A DNA stretch of 9,038 nt from Alphaproteobacteria bacterium (GCA_030743445.1 JASLSL010000265.1:1-9038); one strand, 5' to 3'; positions 1 to 6,097 are shown, counted from the first letter of the stretch. Numbers and translations: made by a program. The notes: generated from the sequence alone by a model not told the origin.

Positions 1-891
1 GGCTTCGTGCAGATGGCCGAGGTCATCAATTGGTCGCGGCTCAACAACGGGGTCAAGTCCACGGCCCTGATGCGCCGCGCGGCGCACGACGCGATGGCGG
101 TGCTGAAAGGCCGCATCGTCTTCGGCGCGCCGCTGATCGAGAAGCCGCTGGCGCGGCGCCAAATGCTGAAGATCCTGGTCCCGGTCGAGCAGGCGCTCTC
201 GATGTGGTGCTTCACCGCGGACGCGCTCGACCGGGCCGAGGGCATGGCCGGCCGCGCGCCGAGCCAGGAGGCCGCGGCGGTGCTGCGGCTCGCGACACCG
301 CTCCTCAAGTTCCGCGCGACCCGCGACGGCCGCCAGGTGACCGGCGACGCGCTCGATATGCGCGGCGGCATCGGCTACATCGAGGAATGGGTCAACCCGC
401 GCCTGCTGCGCGACGCCTATCTCGGCTCGATCTGGGAGGGCACGAGCAACATCGTGGCGCTCGACGCCCTGACCCGCGCGGTCGGCCGGCACCGCTGCCA
501 CGAGGCCTTCGGGGCCGAGCTCTACGCCAAGCTGCAGGACGCCGAGGGTGTGCCGGCGCCGTTCAGGGAGCGGGTCCGCGGTGCGCTCGAGAAGGCGATC
601 GCCTTCGCCGCCTCGGTTGCCGCGAATGCCCAAGACGAAGCCGCGGCGCGCCAGGCGGCGAGCGCGCTCTACCACGCGGCGACGGCGGCGCTGATGACCT
701 GGGAGGGGGCCGCGACCGACGCCCGGCGTGGCGACGCCCGGCGACTGCTTTATGCGCGGCTGGTGCTCGACCATCGGCTGACCGCGCGCGACCCGTTCGA
801 TGCCGGCGACACCGGGTGGGAGGACGAGGTCTCGGGCCTGCTGCTCGGCGATGATCCCGCACGCATGGACCGGGTGGCCCCGCTGCTCTAA
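1..891 (+). CDS. Acyl-CoA dehydrogenase, AidB-like, 3' part (5' end outside window)
   Basis: This is the C-terminal part of an FAD-dependent acyl-CoA dehydrogenase, which would oxidise an acyl-CoA to the 2-enoyl-CoA in the cytoplasm. The reading frame is open from base 1, so the true start lies upstream; about 296 codons are visible. The helical C-terminal dehydrogenase domain is recognisable from 'RGGIGYIEEW' (about 361-390) and from 'IWEGTSNIVALD' starting at base 430. The Glu of WEGT (bases 436-438) aligns with the catalytic base of MCAD-type enzymes, by family knowledge. The segment after this motif, rich in Ala, Arg and Asp, resembles the extended C-terminus of AidB-like enzymes rather than short MCAD types. 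It is followed after 55 bases by a flavin-dependent monooxygenase on the same strand, which suggests a shared catabolic transcript. The substrate cannot be deduced. Confidence 0.9.
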   Translation, partial: GFVQMAEVINWSRLNNGVKSTALMRRAAHDAMAVLKGRIVFGAPLIEKPLARRQMLKILVPVEQALSMWCFTADALDRAEGMAGRAPSQEAAAVLRLATPLLKFRATRDGRQVTGDALDMRGGIGYIEEWVNPRLLRDAYLGSIWEGTSNIVALDALTRAVGRHRCHEAFGAELYAKLQDAEGVPAPFRERVRGALEKAIAFAASVAANAQDEAAARQAASALYHAATAALMTWEGAATDARRGDARRLLYARLVLDHRLTARDPFDAGDTGWEDEVSGLLLGDDPARMDRVAPLL

Positions 892-946
892 AACTCATCG
901 CTCACGACAAAAAAATAGACGCTCCGCCAAGGAAAGGAAGCAAGGG

Positions 947-2098
947 ATGATCAAGCGGTATTCGTCACTCTACGCCGGTCACGTCGACCTCGGCGACATG
1001 GGCCAGGACGCCACCCCCGCCAACGAGCGGCGCTACGACGACGAACACCTGGCGTCGATCTTCGGCAAGACCGAGGCGCTGGCCAAATGCATGGACGGCC
1101 TCGGCTACGACAAGCTGTGGTTCGCCGAGCACCACTTCCAGCACGAAGGCTACGAGGTCATCCCGAACATTCTGATGTTGGGCGTACACCTGTCGCACCT
1201 GACCAAGAATCTGCGCTTCGGTTGCGGCTTCAACATCTGCCCGATGTGGCACCCGCTGCGCCTCGCCGAGGATTACGCGGTCACCGACCATCTGACCAAG
1301 GGACGGGTCGTGTTCGGCGTCGGCCGCGGCTACCACACCCGCGAGGTCGAGTCCCTCGGCGGGCCGATGCTCGACAAGGACGCCAACCGCGAGATCTTCG
1401 AGGAGCAGGTCGAGATCCTGTTCAAGGCGTTCAACAACAAATCGTTCTCGCACCAGGGCAAGTACTACACCCTGCCGCCCGAGGTGCCCTATCGCGGCTA
1501 TACGCTCAAGGAGCTGACCCTGGTGCCGCGGCCGCTCAACCTGCCGGTCGAATGCTGGCAGCCGATCGTCAGCGCCACCGATCGCGGTCTCGACTTCATG
1601 TTGAAATACGGCATCAAGGGGGTGATCGGCGGCGGCTCGGCGTTGTTGGCGGAGAAGTCGATCCACGCCTTCCAGGCGGCACACGAGCGCGCCGGGGTCG
1701 AGTCCGACCTCGGGACCAACCTCTGCTTCGGGATTTCCTATCACCTGGCGCCGACCCGCGAGCAGGGGATCGCCGAGGCCAAGCCGTACTACGAGGAGCA
1801 CGCCAAGATGTTCGCGCCGCTCGGTTTCCTCGGCAAGCTGGAGAAGGACCAGATCGAGGCGCTCGCCCAGCGCGGCGGCTTCGACAAGGCCCGGCTGCCG
1901 ACGCTCGAGGACGCCTGCGAGAACGGCTCGTGGTATTGCGGCCCGCCCGAGGGCTTCGTCGAATTCCTGCAGGAGCTCGGCGAGAAGTTCCCCGGCCTCG
2001 AGGAGGTCAACGTCCAGTCCAGCATGGGCACGCCCGAGGCGGTGATGCTGGAGCAGCTCGAGTGGTTCGCGAAGGACGTGATGTCGAAGGTGGCCTGA
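947..2098 (+). CDS. Luciferase-like (LLM class) flavin-dependent monooxygenase
   Basis: A 383-residue bacterial luciferase-like monooxygenase, a TIM-barrel enzyme using reduced flavin and O2. Support comes from the N-terminal 'WFAEHHF' (residues 58-64), typical of the family where His residues line the active site. The stretch 'DHLTKGRVVFGVGRGY' (114-129) is the classic LLM signature 'D..S.GR...G.G.G'. Length is typical for the alkanal monooxygenase branch. The ATG at 947 is chosen because a purine-rich Shine-Dalgarno (AGGAAAGGAAG, 930-940) precedes it and the conserved fold begins at once; the frame stays open upstream, but that extension overlaps the dehydrogenase and looks non-coding. It sits between an acyl-CoA dehydrogenase and a 2OG dioxygenase in the same direction, so an oxidative degradation pathway is likely. 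The substrate is unknown. Confidence 0.93.
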   Translation: MIKRYSSLYAGHVDLGDMGQDATPANERRYDDEHLASIFGKTEALAKCMDGLGYDKLWFAEHHFQHEGYEVIPNILMLGVHLSHLTKNLRFGCGFNICPMWHPLRLAEDYAVTDHLTKGRVVFGVGRGYHTREVESLGGPMLDKDANREIFEEQVEILFKAFNNKSFSHQGKYYTLPPEVPYRGYTLKELTLVPRPLNLPVECWQPIVSATDRGLDFMLKYGIKGVIGGGSALLAEKSIHAFQAAHERAGVESDLGTNLCFGISYHLAPTREQGIAEAKPYYEEHAKMFAPLGFLGKLEKDQIEALAQRGGFDKARLPTLEDACENGSWYCGPPEGFVEFLQELGEKFPGLEEVNVQSSMGTPEAVMLEQLEWFAKDVMSKVA

Positions 2099-2113
2099 TC
2101 GGGTTATCGACCG

Positions 2114-3103
2114 ATGACCTCGCGCTCGGAAAAAACGCAACCTCGCATCTATGACGGAGTCTTTCGCGGCAAGAAGGCCTGGACCCGAGCCACGATCCGC
2201 GCGCAAGACTACCTGGTGCCGATCCCGCCGGAAGCGATGTCCGAAATCCACCGTTTCGTCGACTGGCTGCGGCGCAATCCGTTGCAAACCGAACTGCTGT
2301 CGGAAGCCGATCACGCGTTCCCGCAGACCCGCCGCCTGATGCGCCGGGTCAAGCGCATCCTGACCCATGGCGCCGGATTCGCTTTGCTCGACCGGCTGCC
2401 GGTCAAGGCATTCACCAAGGACGAGTTGAAGGCGGTCTACTGGGTGCTGAGCAGGATGATCGCCCGGCCGGTGGCGCAATCCTTCTCGGGCACCATGCTT
2501 TACGACGTGATCGACACGGGAAGGAAGAAGAGCCCGAAGGTGCGGGCCGACCTGACCCGCGAGGAATTGGATTTCCATACCGACTACAGCTACAACCGCG
2601 CACCCCCTTTCATCGGGCTGCAGGTCCTCAGGACCTCGAAGTCGGGCGGCCGCAGCAGCGTGGCCAGTCTCAATACCGCGCACAACGAAATGCGCCGCCG
2701 GCACCCCGAGCTCCTGGCCCGCCTCTACCGGCCGTTCTATCTCAACCGTTATGGCGAACATGCGCCGGGCGACCCCCTCGCGAGCCGCCATCCGGTCTTC
2801 GCCTATGACGGCAAGACCGTGTTCGGACGCTTCAACCCACGGAACATCACCGCCGGCTACGACTTGATGGGCGAGCCGCTCGACCAACAAGGCGCCGATG
2901 CGATCGAGGCGCTCTCGAGCGTACTCGAGGATCCGGCCCGGCATCTGAACTTCCAGCTCAAGCCGGGCCAGGTCCAGTATCTGATGAACGGCCGGTGCGC
3001 CCACAAGCGGACCGAATACCAGGACCATCCGGAGCCAGACCGCCGCCGCCATCTTGTGCGCATCTTCCTGCGCGACGAAGGCCGGCGCAGCTACAACGGA
3101 TGA
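2114..3103 (+). CDS. TauD/TfdA-family Fe(II)/2-oxoglutarate dioxygenase
   Basis: A 329-residue non-heme iron dioxygenase that would couple decarboxylation of 2-oxoglutarate to oxidation of a small organic substrate. The facial triad is visible: H155-T-D157 in 'LDFHTDYSYN' and the distal His297 in 'NGRCAHKRTEY'. Arg312 and Arg316 in 'RRRHLVRIF', 15 and 19 residues after the distal His, fit the 2OG-carboxylate-binding position of TauD/TfdA enzymes. Its N-terminal 100 residues do not suggest a specific substrate group to me. No strong Shine-Dalgarno precedes the ATG, and the gene lies 15 bases after the monooxygenase, so translational coupling is likely. Its stop overlaps the start of the MFS gene (ATGA). 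The context fits uptake and oxidation of one compound, but taurine, 2,4-D or any particular substrate is not supported. Confidence 0.9.
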   Translation: MTSRSEKTQPRIYDGVFRGKKAWTRATIRAQDYLVPIPPEAMSEIHRFVDWLRRNPLQTELLSEADHAFPQTRRLMRRVKRILTHGAGFALLDRLPVKAFTKDELKAVYWVLSRMIARPVAQSFSGTMLYDVIDTGRKKSPKVRADLTREELDFHTDYSYNRAPPFIGLQVLRTSKSGGRSSVASLNTAHNEMRRRHPELLARLYRPFYLNRYGEHAPGDPLASRHPVFAYDGKTVFGRFNPRNITAGYDLMGEPLDQQGADAIEALSSVLEDPARHLNFQLKPGQVQYLMNGRCAHKRTEYQDHPEPDRRRHLVRIFLRDEGRRSYNG

Positions 3104-4290
3104 TCCGGCCCGGCGCCCTGACCCGGCCCGGCGCGCCGGCGTTCATGGTGCTCCTGGCGTTCGATGCGCTGGCGCGGGCCACGCTGTCGGCGATCGTGCC
3201 GTTGCAGGCTTACGATCTACTGGGCAGCGCGCAGAAGGTCAGCGTGATCTACTTCGCGATCGCGTCGGTCGGCCTGCTCGGCAGCCTCTCGGTGCCATGG
3301 CTGGTGATTCGCCTCCGCCGGCGCTGGACGCTGCTGCTCGGCTCGTCTTGTCTGATCGCCGCACCGGCGCTGTTCTCGGTCTACGCCCTGCCCGCTTTCG
3401 TCCCGGCCCTGGCGCTGCAGATGTTCGGCGGCGCCTCGGTCACGATCTGTGTCAACCTCTATATCCTGGAGCACGTCGCGCGCCGCGACCTTATGCGCTT
3501 CGAGCCGGTCAGGGTGATGTTCACCGGGGCCGGCTGGATGATCGGCCCGGCGCTCGGCGTCTACCTGCACAGTTGGGGTGCGGATTGGCTGCCCTATCTG
3601 GTGAGCGGCATCTTCGCCCTGACGTTGATCGTCTATTTCTGGTCGCTCAGGGCGCCACGGGCCGTCGGCTCGCTCGCGGCCACCGTGCCGCAGGCCAACC
3701 CGGTAAAGTTCGTCCGGCGCTACTTCGCGCAGCCGCGCCTGACGCTCGCCTGGCTGCTGGCGGTCGGGCGCGCGGGCTGGTGGGGCATGTTCTACGTCTA
3801 CGGGCCGATCTACGCGGTCTCGAGCGGTCTCGGTAAGGAGGCCGGCGGCCTGATCGTCTCGGCCGGCGCTTCGGCCCTTTTCACCGTGATGCTGTGGGGC
3901 TGGATCGGCCGCAAGGTCGGCATCAGGCGCATCTTGATCGTCGGCTATGCGCTGGCGGGAACTCTCACCCTCTCGATCGGTTTCGCCTCGGGTCATCCAT
4001 GGCTCGCGGCCGGGTTCATCGTCGCCGCGGCACTCGGCGTCAGCATCGCCGACGGGGCCGGAAACGTCCCCTTCCTGCGCGCGGTCCACAGCTACGAGCG
4101 CGCCGAGATGACGGCCTTCTACACGACCTACCGGGACATGGCGCGGCTTTCCATGCCGGCGCTCTATTCGGTGCTGCTGTTGGTCTTTCCGCTCTCGGCG
4201 GTGTTCTTCGCGAGCGGCACGATCATGCTGGCCCTGTCCTTCTTCGCGCGCTACATCCCCCGCAGCCTCGGCCAGGATCGGCGGCGATGA
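3100..4290 (+). CDS. Major facilitator superfamily transporter
   Basis: A 396-residue integral membrane protein with about twelve hydrophobic segments, for example residues 14-35, 47-67, 75-95, 98-118 and 140-165 in the N-terminal half, and a similar set after a hydrophilic middle loop near residues 185-210. The Arg-rich 'RLRRRW' between the second and third segments sits where MFS proteins carry their loop 2-3 basic motif, and 'GRKVGIRR' is the matching loop in the second half, as expected from the duplicated fold. The start at 3100 overlaps the dioxygenase stop as ATGA; an upstream in-frame ATG at 2995 would overlap the dioxygenase gene extensively and encode a low-complexity Pro/Arg leader, so I reject it. 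It is likely co-transcribed with the oxidative genes upstream. The direction of transport and the substrate are unknown. Confidence 0.9.
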   Translation: MIRPGALTRPGAPAFMVLLAFDALARATLSAIVPLQAYDLLGSAQKVSVIYFAIASVGLLGSLSVPWLVIRLRRRWTLLLGSSCLIAAPALFSVYALPAFVPALALQMFGGASVTICVNLYILEHVARRDLMRFEPVRVMFTGAGWMIGPALGVYLHSWGADWLPYLVSGIFALTLIVYFWSLRAPRAVGSLAATVPQANPVKFVRRYFAQPRLTLAWLLAVGRAGWWGMFYVYGPIYAVSSGLGKEAGGLIVSAGASALFTVMLWGWIGRKVGIRRILIVGYALAGTLTLSIGFASGHPWLAAGFIVAAALGVSIADGAGNVPFLRAVHSYERAEMTAFYTTYRDMARLSMPALYSVLLLVFPLSAVFFASGTIMLALSFFARYIPRSLGQDRRR

Positions 4291-4299
4291 CCGGGTCGT

Positions 4300-4331
4300 G
4301 GGTCAGTTTGGATAGTGTCAGCTTCTGACCC
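4300..4331. repeat. Inverted repeat after the MFS gene
   Basis: GGGTCAG (4300-4306) and CTGACCC (4325-4331) form a perfect 7-bp inverted repeat with an 18-base spacer. A competing smaller hairpin, GTCAG (4317-4321) with CTGAC (4325-4329) around a 3-base loop, uses the same right arm. No T-run follows on either strand, so an intrinsic terminator is not convincing. It could be a remnant of a small mobile repeat or a weak factor-assisted terminator for the upstream operon. Confidence 0.5.
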
Positions 4332-4362
4332 CAAGCAGACCGTCACGTTTCTCAACCAACTG

Positions 4363-4391
4363 ATTACCTCGACCCGGACTTCGACTAGAAT
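4363..4391 (+). promoter_or_regulatory. Possible sigma-70-type promoter for the PhyH-like gene
   Basis: TAGAAT at 4386-4391 matches 5 of 6 bases of the -10 consensus and lies about 39 bases before the likely start codon. The hexamer 17 bases upstream (ATTACC, 4363-4368) is a poor -35, so this rests mainly on the -10 box and on the gene following a 139-base intergenic gap. Confidence 0.3.
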
Positions 4392-4429
4392 GTCCCGCCG
4401 GGTGCGATTTCGGCGGAATGGAGAAAATC

Positions 4430-5272
4430 ATGGCAGCCGCTAAACAATCCGTTTCGGAGACTTATGCGCGTGATGGCTTTGTCTTCCCAATCGACGCGAT
4501 CAGCGGGGAAGAGGCGCGTGAGGTCCGTGCCGACCTGGAGGCAGCAGAGGGCGAACTCGCGGACGATCCGGAAAAGCTCGGGCTTCTGCGTAATTATCCC
4601 GACCGTCTTCTGCCTTCCTTCGACAAACTCATCCGCAACCCCAATCTGGTCGAGGCGGCCTCACAGGTCCTTGGCCCGGACCTGATGGTCTGGAGCGCCG
4701 GCATGTTCATCAAGGAGGCGAACTCTCCCAAGATCGTTTCCTGGCACCAGGATCTGACCTATTGAGGCCTTGACGATGCCGAGGAGACGACGTGCTGGGT
4801 TGCTTTGTCGCCCACAACCAACGAAAGCGGCTGCATGAAATTCGTGCCGGGCAGCCACAAGACGCAGCTCGTGCCCCATGTCGATACCTTTGATGAGAAC
4901 AATTTGCTTACGCGCGGCCAGGAGATCACGGTCGAGGTCGACGAGACAGACGCAACGCACGTTGTGCTTATGCCGGGCCAGGCGTCGATGCATCATGGTC
5001 ATCTGTTTCACGCATCCGGCCCTAACACCACCAATGACCGGCGCATCGGTTCGGCAATCCGCTACATCAAGCCAGCGATGAAGCAACGGTCCGGCGATCG
5101 TTCGCTTGTCGCCCTCGTGAGCGGCAAGGACAATTACGGCCACTTCACGATTGCCGGCGAGCCGAATGGCTGGATGGCGGAAGAAGATTTCGAGCTCTGC
5201 CGCCGTGATACCGAGATCAAGCGCCGAGTGCTCTACGAAAATGCCGATGCCGGTCAGGGCAAACGGTACTGA
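4430..5272 (+). CDS. PhyH-family Fe(II)/2OG dioxygenase with in-frame TGA at codon 112 (candidate selenoprotein or single-lesion pseudogene)
   Basis: Read through one TGA, this is a 280-residue phytanoyl-CoA dioxygenase-family protein, a cytoplasmic 2OG oxygenase hydroxylating an unidentified substrate. Iron ligands are visible on both sides of the TGA: H106-Q-D108 in 'SWHQDLTY' before it, and distal His194 with Arg205 (2OG binding, 11 residues on, the spacing of human PhyH) in 'LFHASGPN' and 'NDRRIG' after it. 'FVPGSHK' (138-144) is the family's typical loop. The frame is unchanged across the TGA and no other stop or shift occurs in 280 codons. From memory the family usually has Trp at this position (DLTYWGL), so the change may be TGG to TGA. 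The ATG at 4430 is preferred over 4418 because GGAGA (4420-4424) lies 5 bases before it. Codon use and GC are lower than in the flanking genes, suggesting transfer. A SECIS-like hairpin follows and the next gene is a probable selenoprotein, so recoding is a serious possibility. Confidence 0.8.
4763..4765 (+). other. In-frame TGA, codon 112 of the PhyH-like gene
   Basis: The TGA follows 'SWHQDLTY' and precedes 'GLDDAEETTCW' in the same frame, four residues after the iron-binding Asp108 and thus probably near the active site. Translation as Sec, read-through, a true nonsense mutation or a sequencing error are all compatible with the bases. The intact frame after it and the adjacent Sec-type gene favour recoding. 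The expected Trp (rather than Cys) at this position counts against it. Confidence 0.5.
4788..4810 (+). promoter_or_regulatory. Candidate SECIS-like hairpin after the PhyH TGA
   Basis: CGACG (4788-4792) pairs with TGTCG (4806-4810) and, past a small internal loop, GC (4794-4795) pairs with GC (4802-4803), leaving the apical loop TGGGTT (4796-4801). The loop begins 30 bases after the TGA and has a G in its first two positions, matching the bacterial SECIS rule as I know it (about 16-37 bases, G early in the loop). The stem includes a G-U pair and an asymmetric U/UU internal loop, so it is weaker than the hairpin in the following gene. Confidence 0.4.
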
Positions 5273-5403
5273 CGGCCAAAACCCTAAACCCCGACCAGCT
5301 CTGCATCACCGTCAAAAAACCCTTGTCAACAGGGAGCCGTCCACACATGGCTAATAGCGGACCTCAGCCAAACCAACGCACTACCGCTGACGGAGAGTTG
5401 TAT

Positions 5404-5440
5404 TGTGGCGCCGCCGGCCGCGTGGCATTTTCACGCCACA
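5404..5440 (+). repeat. Competing inverted repeats in the leader of the DsbA-like gene
   Basis: TGTGGCG (5404-5410) is complementary to CGCCACA (5434-5440), and GTGGC (5422-5426) is complementary to the same right arm, GCCAC (5435-5439). The two pairings are mutually exclusive and end only 4 bases before the Shine-Dalgarno AGGAGG. This arrangement could tune translation, but no regulator is implied by the sequence. Confidence 0.45.
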
Positions 5441-5444
5441 CAAC

Positions 5445-5450
5445 AGGAGG
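5445..5450 (+). promoter_or_regulatory. Shine-Dalgarno site fixing the DsbA-like start
   Basis: A consensus AGGAGG lies 7 bases before the ATG at 5458. It decides the start upstream of the in-frame TGA at 5500 and is strong evidence that translation is meant to pass through that TGA. By contrast, the downstream GTG at 5563 lies inside the conserved domain. Confidence 0.8.
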
Positions 5451-5457
5451 GGTCCCG

Positions 5458-6093
5458 ATGGCCGAGCCGATCACGCTCGAAATCTTCACCGACTACGTTT
5501 GACCGTGGTGCTATCTCAGTACCGGGAGTATTGAGAAACTGAAGCAAAACTTCGACATCGAGGTGAAGTGGGTGCATTTCCCGCTGCACCCCGAAACGCC
5601 GCCCGAAGGCCGGACGCTTGAAGACCTGTTCGCCGGCCGCGGCATGGACGTCGACGCGATGTACCAGCAGATGAAGCAGCGGATGGACGCCGAGGGCCTG
5701 CCCTACGGCAAGCGCAGCCACACCTACAACAGCCGGCTCGCCCAGGAGCTCGGCACCTGGGCCGACACCCAGCCGGGCGGCGAGGCGATCCACGACGCCC
5801 TGTTCAAGGCCTACTTCGTCGACGCGCGCAACATCGGCGACGCGGACGTGCTGATCGAGGTCGCGCAGGCGGTCGGGCTCTCGGGCGAGGCGGCGCGCAA
5901 GGTCATCGAGGAACGCAGCTTCAAGGAGGCGGTCGACGCCGACTGGGCCAAGTCGAACCAATACGGCATCACCGGCGTGCCGACCTTCGTCGCCGGTGGT
6001 CAAGGCGCTGTCGGCGCGCAGCCTTACGAGACGCTGGTGCAATTCTTGGGTCAGGCCGGCGCCAAGGCCAAACCGGAGGGCGGCGCGGACTAG
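5458..6093 (+). CDS. DsbA/FrnE-like thiol oxidoreductase, probable selenoprotein (Sec15-Pro-Trp-Cys18)
   Basis: A 211-residue thioredoxin-fold protein of the DsbA family, FrnE-like branch (cytoplasmic, no signal peptide). The first strand 'ITLEIFTDYV' is followed by TGA-P-W-C, where the family has C-P-W-C, so the codon replaces the nucleophilic first cysteine. The rest is intact: the helical insertion (about residues 50-150) and the cis-Pro loop 'GITGVPTFV' (cis-Pro175), which packs on the active site. A SECIS-like hairpin starts 11 bases after the TGA. Selenocysteine at residue 15 would make a UxxC redox centre, known in several thioredoxin-fold selenoproteins. A naive annotation would start at GTG 5563 (Val36) and lose the active site. 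The frame is also open back to an ATG at 5347 (37 more residues), but AGGAGG and the family's usual N-terminus favour 5458. It converges on a CoA-transferase gene 4 bases away. The substrate is unknown. Confidence 0.9.
5500..5502 (+). other. Selenocysteine codon (TGA), residue 15 of the DsbA-like protein
   Basis: The TGA sits in 'DYV-TGA-PWCYL', exactly at the first Cys of the canonical CPWC motif, with an uninterrupted frame for 196 further codons. Replacement of a redox-active Cys by in-frame TGA upstream of a hairpin is the standard signature of bacterial selenocysteine. TGC to TGA by chance mutation is the alternative, but it would not explain the hairpin. Confidence 0.9.
5514..5536 (+). 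promoter_or_regulatory. Bacterial SECIS-like element
   Basis: TCTCAGTAC (5514-5522) pairs with GTATTGAGA (5528-5536) to give a 9-bp stem with one G-U pair and a 5-base loop, CGGGA (5523-5527). The loop begins 21 bases after the TGA and has G at its second position. Distance, stem length and loop G all fit the bacterial SECIS model (SelB-binding hairpin inside the coding region, just downstream of UGA). The codons here are less GC-rich than the rest of the gene, as expected if RNA structure constrains them. Confidence 0.85.
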
Positions 6094-6097
6094 CCCC

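Larger units (their letters stand above)
5273..5457. other. Intergenic region between the two TGA-containing genes
   Basis: This 185-base gap holds three things. The first is a small hairpin, CCCT (5320-5323) with AGGG (5331-5334), flanked by six A at 5314-5319; on the minus strand it would read as a short stem followed by six T, a weak antisense terminator. The second is a run of codons open from an ATG at 5347, in frame with the downstream gene. The third is a set of competing GTGGC/GCCAC arms at 5404-5440. I see no convincing promoter or RNA gene. Confidence 0.45.

Noticed and set aside
965..3052. A 695-codon open frame on the minus strand
   Set aside because: It lies opposite the monooxygenase and dioxygenase genes, both of which have clear family motifs; it is a codon-bias shadow of GC-rich DNA with no recognisable domain.
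3217..4089. A 290-codon minus-strand open frame
   Set aside because: It is antisense to the MFS gene and has a low-complexity composition rich in Asp, Arg, Gln and Ala, typical of a shadow frame.
4430..5272. TGA read as tryptophan (code 4) to explain both interrupted genes
   Set aside because: TGA terminates several other intact genes here (for example at 2096-2098 and 4288-4290), TGG is used freely, and the second TGA replaces a Cys, not a Trp.
4805..5272. A separate gene starting after the PhyH TGA
   Set aside because: It would start within the domain, without a ribosome site, and lack the first iron ligands; it is the same frame as the upstream part.
5314..5334. Intrinsic terminator of the PhyH gene
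   Set aside because: On the plus strand no T-run follows the short stem; the A-run precedes it, so at best it is a weak terminator for antisense transcription.
5563..6093. DsbA-like gene starting at GTG 5563
   Set aside because: This start has no Shine-Dalgarno and removes the first strand and active site; the ATG at 5458 has AGGAGG and restores the family's usual N-terminus.
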